Shown piece by piece: positions 47,401 to 59,240 of a stretch of 64,000 bases of DNA. The position numbers were made by a program, and so were the translations under genes. Below the pieces are notes generated by a model, which was given only the letters and a program-made list of their open reading frames with translations, searched no databases and was not told the DNA's origin. Origin of the DNA: Fasciola hepatica (taxonomy: Eukaryota > Platyhelminthes > Trematoda > Plagiorchiida > Fasciolidae); contig CANUEZ040000165.1 in assembly GCA_948099385.1 (NCBI GenBank), positions 8,836,001-8,900,000 on the forward strand, in the 5' to 3' direction. Each line of letters starts with the position of its first letter. The first letter of the stretch is position 1.

Positions 47401-50254
47401 AGCGGTCTGGCCTGATTTCCCCCAAATGCCTGCTTACTCTCACTTTCCAATCTCTTCACTTTTAACAGCTACACCCTTACTGGAAACTACGGGTATATCG
47501 AGGCTGCTGTCGACCATGGGGAAAACAGATCACTCCAAGCAGCTTCTAGGAACATGTGCACAGTGCGTTAAAGTATGGCGGACGGAGGAGCTATGGGAGG
47601 TCTTTAGTTGGGCCCATCCAATCCCCCTTGGAGGATTCATAGCAAATGATCACCTCACATCGGGAATACATCTTCCTCGAAGAAGGCTATGGGAGGAATG
47701 TTCGCCTTCAACCTTAAACCGGGACTCGACCTTGTGAATGAAGAAATCACGCGATGACATCTACCACCTTTTCGCCGTATAGGCTATTGGTTCTTCTGCT
47801 TCCACCCAAGTTGAGTGATAGCTTGCTAAGCTTCCCATGTACTCATGTCCACCTCGTCCTTTCTTCTCTTAGTTATCATACCACAAGTAAGCGCCCTTTG
47901 ATTTGCGCGCTGATGCCACCTGCAGACGCCTACTCATCCCTAAAGTCGTGTACTTCCTGGCCACCAAGATTCCATTTCCAGAGGTACACTATAAGCGTAC
48001 ACAAAATAAAACTATGCGTACTCTTCTCTCACCTTTCCCTGTTTAAGCATATTTAGCCACTTTTTTGTTACTCGGGCTACTCTACTTTGCTGGAATCTTG
48101 CTTTCCCGACAACCCCTTTCTGAGATTTTTATTTGTAAGTGCCTCGGTATTAAACATCCCACTGAAACTGTGACTACCGCTACAACTCCTGGGATGGCTT
48201 AGCTACCCGTTAAGGCACTGCTGTTAAACGAACAACTCAAAAAATCGTATTTACTCCAGCAAAAACAACTTCTACTGGAAACATTGATCAACAATCTACT
48301 GTCTCGGAGGGTTAAGCTATTTGTTCACAGGAGATACTGGCGCCAAAATCTACGAATTTGATGCACTGCTTTCTGTTTTCCCTAAAAGGAAGAAACCCAC
48401 ACTGTCATCCAAAAAACTTAATAATTGGCTCTGAAGTTCACTCTATAATCCACCTTCCAGGCACCATGGTGAGTGGCATTCAGCACTTCTTCGTTTATGT
48501 TTCAACTGCCTAGTCCCGTTTCTCTCTCTTTACATCACCCTCACTAACACATGTTTACCCAGTGGTCGTTGGAATAATTTTCCCTGTCCATGCACCATAA
48601 AATTAATTCTTCTGGGAAGGTTATATGTTCTTCTAGCCCTCATTGAATATAGCTACTCCTATCTCAGCCAATATATTCGCCCTTTCTCATTGCACCTCTA
48701 TTTGGGAACCCCCAGCACGAAGCACGCTGATTTTTCTTGGGGGCCGTGAATGCTTCTCAGTCTTTCAGCCAGGATGCCACTGAACATAATGCTAATCGAT
48801 TTTTAAAATGTTTACAGTAATCTCTTGCTAGAACATCTTCCAGATTAACGATTTTCCTTCTATTTAGGGTTCTGCTGGATATGCTTTATCTTTCTCGAGG
48901 TCGCAGTATAAAGCTTACAGACACTGTGGTGTCTGCGAGGTGGCTGATTCTATCGTGTCGCTCTTCTCATTTTAGGGCCGATGATTACGGTCTGGATTTT
49001 TTCTGCCGCGGCTCTGGCGGAATCTTTCATGCTTATGACTACCTTCGTCTTAATCTAACAAAAGAGCAAAACAGTCGACCGACAGCTCCGCTGTAGGCCA
49101 GCTGGCAATTTGATACAGCATTTCCCTCACCGATATCACGATTCGAGCCTACTCAGCGACCAACTGCCAAGGCACCGGCTCCCAAAACCGTCACTTTCCT
49201 CCTTCATACCCAGCCCGATTCTGCCAACCAATTCGTCCAAAGAATAATGATCCTGCTGCACTGACAAAGCGTCCCTCGTCCTGACAGAAAATAATTCCTG
49301 CTAGATAATTAGCATTACTAAAAGAACCACTTGCTGTGTAATCCTGGATCCCAGTGTGAACAGCTTGATATCTCAAAGGGGACATTGACGGAGACGTATG
49401 TACTTGACATTCTAAAACCCCACCACGCCGGTATTTAGTGATCAACGATCATGCAAAGACATGTAGTTTATTAGCTTTCCGATGGCTTCCTTATCATTTT
49501 CTAAAGTCTCAGCATAGGAGACAAGCAAACCCAAAGCAAATTAAGCCTTCGTCTTCTACGATACTTGTTACGGACTCAGTAAAGTCTCCGGGGACTTAAC
49601 AAAATAGTGAATTTTTCATTCCAAGCTTTACCAGGCCTAAGTCCGGGCGAGCACTAGAATCACTCTCTCTAATTCGCTATTCGGTTCCTCCTTGAAAGTT
49701 TTCCTCCTGGTAGTTAGTTCTTCAAGTCCCAAGACTCTATTCCTCTTCCATCCCTACCAACGGATGACTCTCACTGTCTTGGCAACCACCAAACCTTTTT
49801 CAGGGGTTTTCGGTTCTTTCCATAATTACAAGTTTTTCCCCGCTCACCTTTTCACAGTTTTCACCTCTCTGCTTGTTTCAAAGTAGATCACCTCATTGAG
49901 TTAACCTGAAAAGGCATTTTTCACCTTAACCTGCATCTTCCCTGCATCAATCTTACTTTCAGCATTACAAGACAACCTTCGTTCCAGAAATTCCATGTCT
50001 AACGGACCCCTGAGTCCCTTTCGTAATTCAGTCGGAACAGCTTCATACTTATGGAGTAAACTGTTGTTACTTTGCCCCTTTCAACTTTTGTCCAGCTTCC
50101 GTCTCCTGTCGAAAACTTCAATATTCCGTTGAGTCTCCGGAAACTTTTCTTAGTCCGTAACAAGTACGTAGGTGAGGACAGCTGCTGTTGACGGAAGTGC
50201 GACCCTGGCTTTTAAAAATTATGGATGTCTTATCTTGTTCATTAGCAGGGTGCA
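47401..50254. other. No recognisable gene; pyrimidine-rich plus strand
   Basis: Frames at 47396-47737 (+), 47754-48056 (+), 48881-49096 (+) and 49191-49445 (-) carry no motif that I know. RT of family A copy 3 would be expected here but is not visible. Confidence 0.35.
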
Positions 50255-50335
50255 CTCCGATCATGCATCGGAGTGTGCATCTGTGCCACGGTCGGGAAAT
50301 TTCTTTATCACCATTACTAATAATGCAATTAACTT
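50255..50335 (+). repeat. Dispersed repeat R3, copy 4 (ATT-tailed)
   Basis: CCGATCATGCATCGGAGTG, CCACGGTCGGGAAAT, then CACCATTACTAATAATG. The first block is self-complementary (TCCGATCATGCATCGGA), a small hairpin that is not preserved in the other copies. Confidence 0.5.
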
Positions 50336-50414
50336 CAGCACCCGAGACAAAAGAATTGTGGTTCACTGATATGTAGGGGCAGTTTGTGAAGTCACCGCTA
50401 GACGACCACTGCAT

Positions 50415-51010
50415 AGTGGTTATGGCCGAAAATTTCGTGCGCTGGGTTCAAACCTCTGGCATTCCCGATCAACGCGCCAATACCGTCGGTACGTTTGCGA
50501 TGAAAGCGCTGTAGCCTTTCATGGGGTTTCGAAGTTGATCGTCACCGACAAAGATCCGTGTTTCAAGGGAGGTGAACCTAGGGCGTGTCTGGAGAAACTG
50601 TGAATACCGGGGAGACTCAAAACCCTGTATTACCAATAAAACAGCGGTCTTACGGACAGGAACAGTCGCAGTATCAAGGAGTAGTTGGCGACAAAGGGCG
50701 GAAGTCGTGAAGAAGCACTACCATTATTGTTGCCGTGATATCGCTCCTCCAACGGTCTGGGACGAGATAAACCTCATTCCAGCTGACCCGCGGTAGGTTA
50801 GCTAGATTGCCCATTGATCTTGCAGTGGACCTTTGGCCGTTTTTTCAGATGGAGCCCATTCAGCCCCAGTGCGCAGAAACGGAAGCCCGAACGGAACGGA
50901 AATGTACCAGGGAAGGCTCGGCATAAACCTTTATTATGCAAACCAAAAGCGAAACAATCATTCGCGATAGGTATTCAGGTAAAATATATTCAGCCATTTG
51001 GGGAATGAAT
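50415..51010 (+). pseudogene. Ty3/Gypsy integrase fragment
   Basis: A plus-strand piece of Gypsy integrase. SKLIVTDKDPCF near 50534-50570 matches the second catalytic Asp block (IVTDxGxxF), ahead of an 'ACLEK' helix. Decayed C-terminal parts follow, including SAQKRKPERNG and GKARHKPLLCKPKAKQSF near 50862-50965, in the place of the family 'KHGAxxRxFxxGDxV' region. No RT or LTR is seen around it, so it is an isolated fragment. Directly upstream is R3 copy 4. Confidence 0.6.
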
Positions 51011-51781
51011 AGTAACCCTATATCATGAAGCTTTTGCCTAAGTGGAGAAAATCACATCCTGTCTCAGGAGTCCGCCACCTTGTCTGTAAGACAGACAGAG
51101 ATAAAAAAGAATGGTATTTGCACTTGTTTGAGCTACAGCTTTCGCATGGGCACCCACGACAGAGCATGCCACGGAGAGAGTTTGATCTTATGTGGACGCC
51201 CCCACGAATGAGGTTGGAGGGGTAAAACCTGCAGTGGGAGAAGACCTGATAAAAGTCTGCTGAACTTGGATCGGTATTTTGGTATGGGTAGAAGTGTACA
51301 TGCAAATCACGGACTGGATAGCTGATCGCTAGAAATACAAATGAGGATGGTGGCGGTTTGGCAATGAAAGAGACTAAGTCAGGTGGAACAAAAGCGATAA
51401 GAATAATGAAAACGTGTAAACCAAACTACTGCTTCCTCCTGCTGAATAGTAACCGTCTTCAAATCGACCAGAAGCCTTCGGGCAAATAGGCTTATTGTGA
51501 AAGTTCATTGATTTCGGAGCCCGAGCAAGCGGTTTCCAACAAAAACGTTTCTGCTCTGCAGGCCTCATGGTTACAGCATAAGCAGCTGTTAACGGCAACG
51601 TACTGTTGGCGGTGAGGTGATATGCCTTCTAAGTTTTGCCGTAGGCAGGAGATGTAAGTTGCCGGTACCAAGTGGGAGGTTGTTCCGGAATCCAGAATGT
51701 TTTTCCGCAGAGAGACATCGTCTACGGGCCAGTGTGTACTTCAGAAGAACAAGGGGTAAGTCCCTAGGTAGAAGGAAATAG
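51011..51781. other. No recognisable gene
   Basis: Unassigned short frames only. The minus-strand LINE fragment that begins above may extend its 3' part into this stretch. Confidence 0.35.
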
Positions 51782-52620
51782 TCAGTAGACGCTCAGTATA
51801 TCAGTGTAGAAAAAGATGAATCGGCTGCTAAGCCTATGGAGAAGGAGAAGTTTGTTTACTGCGAAGCACCCACGCAGGTAAAGTTTTGAAGACAGCACGC
51901 TGCTCACCACAGCTAAGTGTAGTAGGATAGCAGGGCAGCTACTCATTGAATTGGCGTGGCACATGACCCAAGGATTTCCCTTAATTCGGCGAGAGCTTTT
52001 AAAAAAAGGCCAGAGCAATACTTTGGGCAAAGTCTGACAGAATATACAAAGCAGAATTTTCGTATCTGGCAACACAATCGATCCACATAGGAATCCCTTG
52101 GAATTATCTGTCCAAACTGTCCGGAATGATAGATGCGCTGAGAAGTTGAGAATGCAAGGTTAAAGCAATTCTGGTTCCCGTTCCAGTTACTGTGTGTAAT
52201 AAAATTTCTTGCATAAGAAAGAAGTTTCCGCGGAAGGGGAGTGTTGGACTACTTGAAGCCAAAAAGATGAATTTCTTAGCAGAATTGTCCAATTTTTGGG
52301 AGCTACTCCATCGTTTAGAACTTTCTAAATCTAGCTCTATGTTAAAACCCAAGTCTTTATGATTCCGCAGTGGGAATTCATATAAATTGCTTGTTCCTTT
52401 AGTAAAAAGGAACGGGAGGCTTAGGCAAACTACGGATACCTGGTCAGTGTACAGTGGGAATAAAATTGCGCCTATTACTCTGCCTTGAATGACGCTACCT
52501 TTAGCTGGGGGGATCACTAGAGGTGGCTATCGACGGATGAGAGTTGACCTTACCGGGAAGATTGGAAGTGCACCACCTGGGAATGTCATTAGGTCCAGAA
52601 GCCTATCGTTTGAATAATAT
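51782..52620 (-). pseudogene. LINE reverse transcriptase remnant
   Basis: A minus-strand RT. GSVIQGRVIGAILFPLYTDQ near 52500-52440 stands for GVxQGSVIGPxLFxxYTDD, and FLFTKGTSNLYEF near 52410-52370 stands for the FADDTKxYE box, so ADD is gone. IELDLESSKRWSS near 52345-52305 and FRGNFFL near 52230 follow in the usual order. The segment 52075-51782 looks like the decayed thumb. The upstream fingers and endonuclease are not seen. Confidence 0.75.
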
Positions 52621-53639
52621 TCAAGTGGAAGTGATTGTTATTTCTCTTGTAGCATATAGGGGTTTACAAACTTTTTCTTGGCGCTAAATGGGTGCAAAAG
52701 ATATTCCAATTTCAAATAACGTGAGTGAGGCTCGAGAAGGGTTAGACGGATCAGAGTTTTAGTAGCCTAGATTCAGGTCAACGAGACTCAGTGAAGCGCA
52801 AAACCCAACAGAATCTAGCACAGCATTGATTCGAATATGATGTTATGAGCGCAGCTGAAGGTTACGAATAAAATGGGTAAATGAGTGGAATTTGGTCGTA
52901 AGGAAAGGCTAGGTTTAGATCTAAACTAAGGTCAGAACCTAAGAAGTGCTAAGCAGAGGTGTCTCGAACAAGAATCAGCTGCGAACCAAGACGATGGAAA
53001 GAATGAAATGCTGTGAGGTATTAGGGTGAGGGCTCACGTAAGCCCGCACCGACAAAATATGAACTAATGTCAGGCAGCAGCTGAAGCAGGAAGTTATTAG
53101 AATTATCACCAACGGAGAGGCATCAGACGCGGCCTAATGCTCGTAATTCTCAAGCTTCAGGCCGTATTCAGTACAGAGGGCCGATGTTGACAGAATCGAA
53201 TTTTGGTGTGTAACGAAAAGGAAAACCATAAAGATTGTACCAAGGAAATCCTGAAAAAGTGGGCTGAAAGCCCACCTGAACTGTGGGTTTTTGAAGAAGA
53301 AACGTCCTGAGCAGTCTTCTTAAGGATGATTGATTTCGTGAGCTTAATCGTGGAAGGGGATAAAACAGTACCAGAAAATCTTAGTGTCAGGGAAGGCCAC
53401 TATTGATCTCACAGGGAAGCTTCTTATTAGTTTGGAGAAGTAGCTGGGAACGAGTCATTAGTTGTCGGTCAGGCATAGACACAAAAATATTGAACGTTGT
53501 TTCAGTGTGAGTCCACCGACCCTGCCGCACTACATCTGGCCTCCATTTTCCCTAGGTTATGTTTGGTTATCGTGTTTATAAAGCTTATAACCGTCTGTCA
53601 TCTAGATAGAAAGGCTTGCGAAAAATGCCCAAAATTTTC
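52621..53639. other. No recognisable gene; purine-rich plus strand
   Basis: No frames above 60 codons. Purine-rich on the plus strand. The end of this stretch may include the 5' leader of LINE A copy 4. Confidence 0.35.
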
Positions 53640-53721
53640 TACGTAGCTTTACACTCTAAGAAAGTTCAACTTACTGAACTATAATCTTCCCGCCTTCTTC
53701 ATATTATCTCCTGAACTATTT

Positions 53722-54613
53722 ATGGAAGCTCCAAAGGTCCTCCGTGATCGAAACGAGGCTCCGGGTGGGAATAAGGCAATTCATTCTGTCGGGCTCGGAA
53801 AAACCAGGAACGCTCAACCTCAGTGTGCACTCAGTCCATGCTCAATAGCTCTCGTTGATTTTCATGACTTACTCAACAAGAAGATCAACGAAGTAGATCA
53901 AAGAGTGTCGGACCTGCATAACCACTTCCGGTCCATTGATGATATTCTATTAAAGATACTCCCTATATCTAGCATAATGGAACAAGCCCCTTCAGCTAAT
54001 CGCCAAATCCTATCCATAGCGGGCCATTTCTTGGACTCAGTTGCGAACAAAATTCATAAGCATATGGCCAATGCCATAAACGCGATAGTTTTCAACATCA
54101 CCGACCGACTGCCCCTGCCGTCAACCGAACTCGCCATACTGAATGCTTGCAACATGGCACACCACAGGGGCTATTGCACTCGGCTGCGCAAAAAATCACA
54201 ATGCAAGGTCTGTCCTTTGAAGTTCCAATTCGCTGACGAAATAACAACTAGAGAATTCATAACCAATTGAGAAATCACTGCTAACGCCAACCTATTCAAA
54301 AGAACCAAAATATTACCGCATAAAACGCCCCTCCAAGGAGAGGTTTTTCGATCACTAAAAACTACATTAACTTCACCAAAGAAGCCTGTGGCTGAAAAAC
54401 CAGTTGCCGCGTCGTCTCGCCACCTGTCGGGCCACCTAGTAACACGAAAGCCCTCAGTTGGCTGCACTGCGGTAGTTGACCTAGACCTGATCACAACCTC
54501 ATCTCCAGCACATCCTCTTGGTAAACGGCCTTGCCTTCTAACATCAACCTCCAGTCCCACAAATGGTAACGATGTCTATGCCAAACTCAATATTGGCCAA
54601 CGGCCACCAAAGT
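53722..54613 (+). pseudogene. LINE family A ORF1, 5' part (copy 4)
   Basis: Best-kept ORF1 of family A. The first 182 codons are open (53722-54270, starting MEAPKVLRDRNEAPG). A helix-rich centre holds VDQRVSDLHNHFRSIDDILL (codons about 60-80) and a Cys/His cluster holds HHRGYCTRLRKKSQCKVC (about 152-170), which could be a small zinc-binding element. After the stop at 54270 the homology to copy 1 goes on in another frame (LGKRPCLLTSTSSP near 54510-54560) up to the Gypsy insertion at 54613. The start is supported by the conserved ATGGAAGC in copy 1. ORF1 proteins of such LINEs bind RNA; that is family knowledge, not shown here. Confidence 0.75.
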
Positions 54614-54882
54614 TTACGAATCTCCTCAGCTATATCAGGACCTGCTCCCGTATAGATTTAATAGCCCCTGGTCCTCGGTTTGTGACACGATAGCAAAAAT
54701 AATCGGCAGCGCGCAAAGCAAAACTCAAAACGCAGGAGCGGGACAACGAGCGTATTGAAGGAGCGCAACGGCATGCAGACGATGTACACAGGCGGAGCAG
54801 GTGGCGCCACCAAAAACGGTGACAGTTCAAATAAACAAGTTTGTTAGTCTTTGTAATCGTGTGTTGTGTCGGTAGCACTACA
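54614..54882 (-). repeat. Gypsy element 2, 3' LTR
   Basis: On the minus strand it starts TGTAGTGC. Positions 54621-54835 are identical to 59691-59905 over 215 bp. The remaining edges (54836-54882 and 54614-54620) differ from the other LTR at roughly a quarter of positions. Confidence 0.9.
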
Positions 54883-55348
54883 GGGGTCTCCTCCTAGAAG
54901 GTCGAAGCAGTTGGGCTTCAACCCGTGATGGGTACGTCGGCTTTGGTGGCTAGAGACGTTTTCCATACCTCCTGCCGCGGTCAAACACAACAACGAGGCT
55001 AGCACAAGCCGTTCTCCGTGGCTCACACTGGTCGCTGTGCGTCGATCGCAAAATTGCGTCCTCCTTAACATTACTTCCGACAGGCGTAGATCCTGCTTGT
55101 GACTTGGCAGTGGTGATTGTGTTGTAGAGTTTGTCGTTGTCGGCATATCCCAAAGTTCCGTTTTCCTGTGGCTGTCATTGCCTTGGTAAACGAACCAGCT
55201 TCCGGCGTCAAATGAGTCCAGTCGCGATCCGAAGGGCGTAGTGTTGCAGCCTTGCCAGATCCTGGAATTTCATATAGTTCTGTCGGGAGGGACTAGCTGG
55301 AAGGTAAAAAACACAAGGAAGCTGCGCCTCGAGGCTCGACCGGATATT

Positions 55349-56570
55349 TCATTGAGGGGGACATACCGGCGCAAAACACTGCCGCTGCTCTTGTTGTGAT
55401 AACCAAGCTGTCGTGCATTCATGTAAAATAGGACTATGTACAAGATGAATATGAAGGGTAAAATTAAATATATATTCAGAAAACCTCTTTGGCTGTCGCA
55501 GCTCGCCGCCGCGTCGATTTCTCCTGTTGGTGGGTGCAGCTGTGTCTTCCGTGGAGTTTGATGTTGCTACAGGTAACGAGGGGTCATTAATGGGAGCAAC
55601 AGGGGCCGACTCAGGACGACTAACCGAAGGTTGTGAGCAGGTGGAGACACTCTGAGGGTTGTTCTGGGTGGATTCTACCTCGATGAAGGCTGGCTTAGGA
55701 CGGTCTATGCTGATGGTCTCTTTCCTGCTCTCGACGTCCACCATGTACTTCTTTTCCTTTCGATGGACGACGCTGAACTGGCAAGAGTAAGCCGCTTGCG
55801 TTGGTGATCGCACTGCATCCACTCGAAGAATAACATGGATGGCGGTCGCTAGAATGGCAGGTATGTAGTTGCTGAGGGTTTGTTCTCGTGGTGAGGCGGG
55901 CCTTGTCACCCGCTTTTCGTGTGACAACCTTTTTGTTCAATCCCCTTAATTAAAATCACGGGTGATAAAGGAGAAATCATCTCACCTGGAAGTCGTAGTG
56001 TGCAACCGTAGAGCAGTTCAGCCGCCGTAACACCCCTATCGGCTCAAACGGTGTTACTCTATCCTAAGGGAGGGATCGGCAAAACTTCACTGCATAACGA
56101 GTCATCACGAGCACGAAGGGCAGCTTTCTGCTGGCGACGGAACCGCTCTACTATCCCATAATCCCGAGGATGATAGGCCGTCTTCTTGTTGTGTCTGCAA
56201 CCGAATGCGTTCAGTAGCTCGTAGGAAACGTCGTTGAAATGAGAGCCGTGGTCAGCGGTCACGATGGCAGGGCAACCGAACTGACTCACCCAACCAGTTA
56301 GAAATGTTTTGCAGCTTCCTGTGAGGGTGGACGGGGAATAGGCATGACCTGTGGTCAGCGAGTGAAACCGTCTACGCAAGTGAGGGTGAAGAGGCAACCG
56401 TCCGATGGCGGAAGGGACCCCACGAGATCCACATGCACAGGATGAAAGCCGGCGTCCGGCCCACAGATTGTGCCTAATGTAGATTTGGTGTGACGAGGTA
56501 TTTTAACGCGTCGGGATTGAAGACGAGCGCGGGCCTAAAGAGGTTCTTCACTTTTGATGCAAGGCTAGAC
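55349..56570 (-). pseudogene. Gypsy element 2 integrase
   Basis: Joins element DNA into the genome. The core spans frames: HVDLVGSLPPSDG near 56435-56395 with the first Asp, IVTADHGSHFND near 56265-56230 with the second Asp, and KTAYHPRDYGIVERF near 56185-56140 with the Glu. All three catalytic acids are thus visible, though not in one frame. The C-terminal part (55927-55349) has RKETISIDRPKPAFIEVES near 55725-55670, the SIDRLKPA motif that closes this group of Gypsy polyproteins, then a Ser/Pro-rich tail. Frameshifts near 56390 and 56050 disable it. Confidence 0.85.
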
Positions 56571-56879
56571 GAATCGTTCGTTGACCAGTTTCATTGAGGT
56601 GGTTACACCAGGGTGCGATATGTTGTGGAGGCTGATAAAACTTGCCGGCGAAAACTGGAAGGAACAATGGTCGGGGTCGACCCTGCGACACATCGCAAAT
56701 AATAGTTACATCTAAGTTTGGAGGAACCGCTTGCACTAGGTGCGGAGAGCTGCTGTTTCTGAGTTGCTCTACCCCAGGATTTGTTGTTTGGGCCGCGGCA
56801 ATGTCTTCTAGGTCTATGCTCATGGGTAGTGGGTGGTCGATATTGTGGACAAGTGAAAGTGCGTCTGCTACGGGATTAA

Positions 56880-57084
56880 GTGCCCCAGAGAAGTGTCGAA
56901 TGTCCGTAGTAAGCTGCGAAAAATAGTCCAAGTGTTGAACCTTGCGTGGCGAACAAGATCAGAAGCTGACTGGAGGGCGTACACTCGCGTTTTATGATCT
57001 GTGAACACTGTGAACGTTTGGCCCCCTAGTGTGTTCCGGAAGGGTCGGATCCCAAATTAGACTGCCATTAGTTCTCTGCTCAAC

Positions 57085-57132
<48 letters not shown>

Positions 57133-57420
57133 GGATTCCTCAAATTGAAGACTTTCGGAGAAGAAAGGTAGTGGTTGCCGTGAATCGTTTACGAATTGCT
57201 GCAACACTGCTCCAACAGCCGTGCCCGGAGCATCTGTTCTTAATGTCAAGGGAGCAGAAGGACAAAGATGTGAAAAGAGCTATGTTGACGATAGCTTCCC
57301 TGATCAAAGTAAACGCTGCCTGTGCCGTGTCGGGACAAATGGATTTCCGCTTACCTTCACGTAAAAGGTTTGTCAGGGGCTGCATTATTTCGGTGCTATG
57401 TGGGGTAAAGCTGCGATAAA
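56880..57420 (-). pseudogene. Gypsy element 2 RNase H with TA expansion
   Basis: Removes template RNA during reverse transcription. The start is clear: MQPLTNLLREGKRK (57385 on) belongs to the RT-RNase H connection, and TLRTDAPGTAVGAVLQQ (about 57245-57200) holds the first Asp region. After FEESRY the sequence runs into a (TA)n array (57086-57130), where this group normally has the STFDRELLAIY helix. A decayed C-terminal part then resumes, with FSQLTTDIRHFSGALNPVADALS (56925-56860) matching the end of the domain and the linker to integrase. Confidence 0.85.
57086..57130. repeat. (TA)n microsatellite, 45 bp
   Basis: A pure TA run in the middle of the Gypsy element 2 RNase H. In the minus frame it would read as alternating Tyr and Ile. 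Confidence 0.95.
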
Positions 57421-58135
57421 AGTTAATAAAGCCAGAAAATTTGCGCAGTTGCCGATGAGAATGAGGCTCAGGACAGTGGCGAATTGCCGCTACCTTGTCA
57501 GGCAGAGACTGTTTGCCTAAGGCTGAGATTTTGTTGCTTAAGAATGTGATGGTTGTCCTACCTAATTCGCATTCGGTAAGGCTAATAGTTACATCGTGTT
57601 AACCAAGAAGCTCAAAAAAAGCGCAGAGGGGTGCCATGTGCTATTGTTCTGAAGAAATTGCCACTAAAATGTCGTTTAACTACAAGTATGCTTACTTCAA
57701 ACCGCGAGTTTCTTCATGCATAAACCTTTGAAAAGCTTGGTCTGCATTGCTGAGCCAAAAAGGCATGCGCAAAAACTCGAATAGTCCGAATGGAGTTGTG
57801 ACAGCGGTTTTAGGGATGTCGGCCTCTACTACCGGGATTTGGTGGTAGGCTCTACCGAGGTCTATCCGGCTGAAAGCAGAACAACCAGACAGGGTAGAAG
57901 TAAGATCCTAAATATATGAAATGGGGTACCTGTCTGGGATAGTAGCCTGGTTGAGGACCCTACGGTCACCGCAGGGGTGCCAGTCGCCATTAGGTTTAGG
58001 AACCATGTGAGGAAGCGAGGCCCAAGGGCTACTGGACGGGCGCATTATGCCTAATTCTAGCATGTGGTTGAACTCAGCCTGTGCTACTCAGAGCCTGTCT
58101 AGTGTCAAGCAAAGTGGTCAGCTAAATGCTGAGGG
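57421..58135 (-). pseudogene. Gypsy element 2 reverse transcriptase
   Basis: The clearest RT in the window. [20 protein letters not shown] near 58070-58010 covers the fingers, [16 protein letters not shown] lies near 57965-57920, FSRIDLGRAYHQIPV near 57875-57830 holds the first catalytic Asp, TTPFGLFEFLRMPF lies near 57800-57760 (motif B), and a YLDDILVA-type box near 57670-57650 reads with a stop and Asn in place of Asp. KFSGFINFYRSF near 57445-57410 closes the domain. The stop in the YxDD box and others show it is not active. Confidence 0.9.
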
Positions 58136-58139
58136 TCCC

Positions 58140-58690
58140 TTAGTGGCAGTATGGTGGACAAGGTAGGTGGTCACCCCGGGAAGGGGGCCAGACTGACTTA
58201 GCATTACTGGGTGAGCTGAAAAGCAGGTCTGCATAGGGATGTTCGGCCTGCGGTTCGATGTAAACGGGCGTGATGTGGTTCGCGGAGGAATACGAACCGG
58301 TTACGGAAAGAGAAGTCTGTTGGTCGACAACTCTCCGGCCTCGTGCAGCAATCAGGAGGTCGAAATGATCAAGAAAATCGATACTTAGTATGAGATAAGG
58401 GAAGTCCGCCACTATGAACACTTAGCGAAGGTGCGACATAGTCCTAAGTTGAGTTTGAGTGACTTGCGGCGGTAAGTAGCAAAAAGGAGCGCCACTGGCA
58501 ACTAGCAGTTGTTGGACTGGTGGGATCGTTGTACCACCTGCTTCCTTTGGGATGACGCTAAGTTCTGCACTGGTGCCAGTTAGCAACAGGCCATTGGAAA
58601 CTAAATCTCAAACAAGCCACGGACGACAGATTGTATGGCTCTCGACCGCGTTAGTCGTGGGAACGCTTAGGGATATTAGTTTCCCTGTTT
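58140..58690 (-). pseudogene. Gypsy element 2 protease
   Basis: Retropepsin-like aspartic protease that would cut the polyprotein. TGTSAELSVIPKEAGG near 58575-58535 is where family members have DTGAxxSVIP, so the catalytic Asp is lost. The C-terminal part (58421-58300) is well kept, with VADFPYLILSIDFLDHFDLLI matching the conserved ILG-DFL block. It lies between gag and RT as expected. Confidence 0.8.
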
Positions 58691-59240
58691 GGCACCTGGG
58701 AAGGTGCAACCAGCTTCGCAGCGCTGGGCCTTCTCCCCGAACCGTTTGTGGTATCGGCAAAACGTTGATCGAGATGGGTTAACCGGTCGGTCAGATGAAG
58801 GGCTTCTAAGACGTCCACGTCCGTCACAGTTGTGATAAAAAGTATGGTTTCTACACTGAGAACAACCAGGAGGGGAAAAACGTCTGAAAGCCCGCCCTAA
58901 AGCAGCTATCAGTGTCCTCGGAGTGTGTTCCTGCCGCGAGAGCGGTGGTCTGGAGGCAGCTCGAGGTTGTTGCGGCCGTAATGTGTGGATGATGCCGTTC
59001 CATAATGCCGTCCGCTAGTTTCGCCGCTTCTGTGAGCTTGAGGTGGCTAGAACCCTCGAGTAGTGCTTGAATATTGGGTGGTGGTCGCTGTACCCACAAC
59101 TTTTTAAGGACGTTCTCCTCTAAAAGTTGCCCTGCCCGCTGTTGCATTTCTCTCAGCAAAGCAGAGGGCTTCTTGCTGCCTGACTCTGTCTCTTGGATCA
59201 GCAATTCCAGTCTGGACTATTCTGGTGGCAAAAAAGAGAT
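58691..59240 (-). pseudogene. Gypsy element 2 gag
   Basis: The shell protein of the element. The capsid C-terminal part (59204-58851) has LLREMQQRAGQLLEENVLKK, LWVQRPPPNIQALLEG and LTEAAKLADGIME, a helix order typical of this Gypsy group. A Cys/His cluster follows near 58760-58690 (CRYHKRFGEKAQRCEAGC), which ends gag in these elements in place of CCHC knuckles. The N-terminal part toward the 5' LTR is decayed. Confidence 0.85.

Noticed and set aside
50259..50275. Self-complementary TCCGATCATGCATCGGA as a regulatory palindrome or terminator
   Set aside because: It is not conserved in the other R3 copies and no transcription unit is near.
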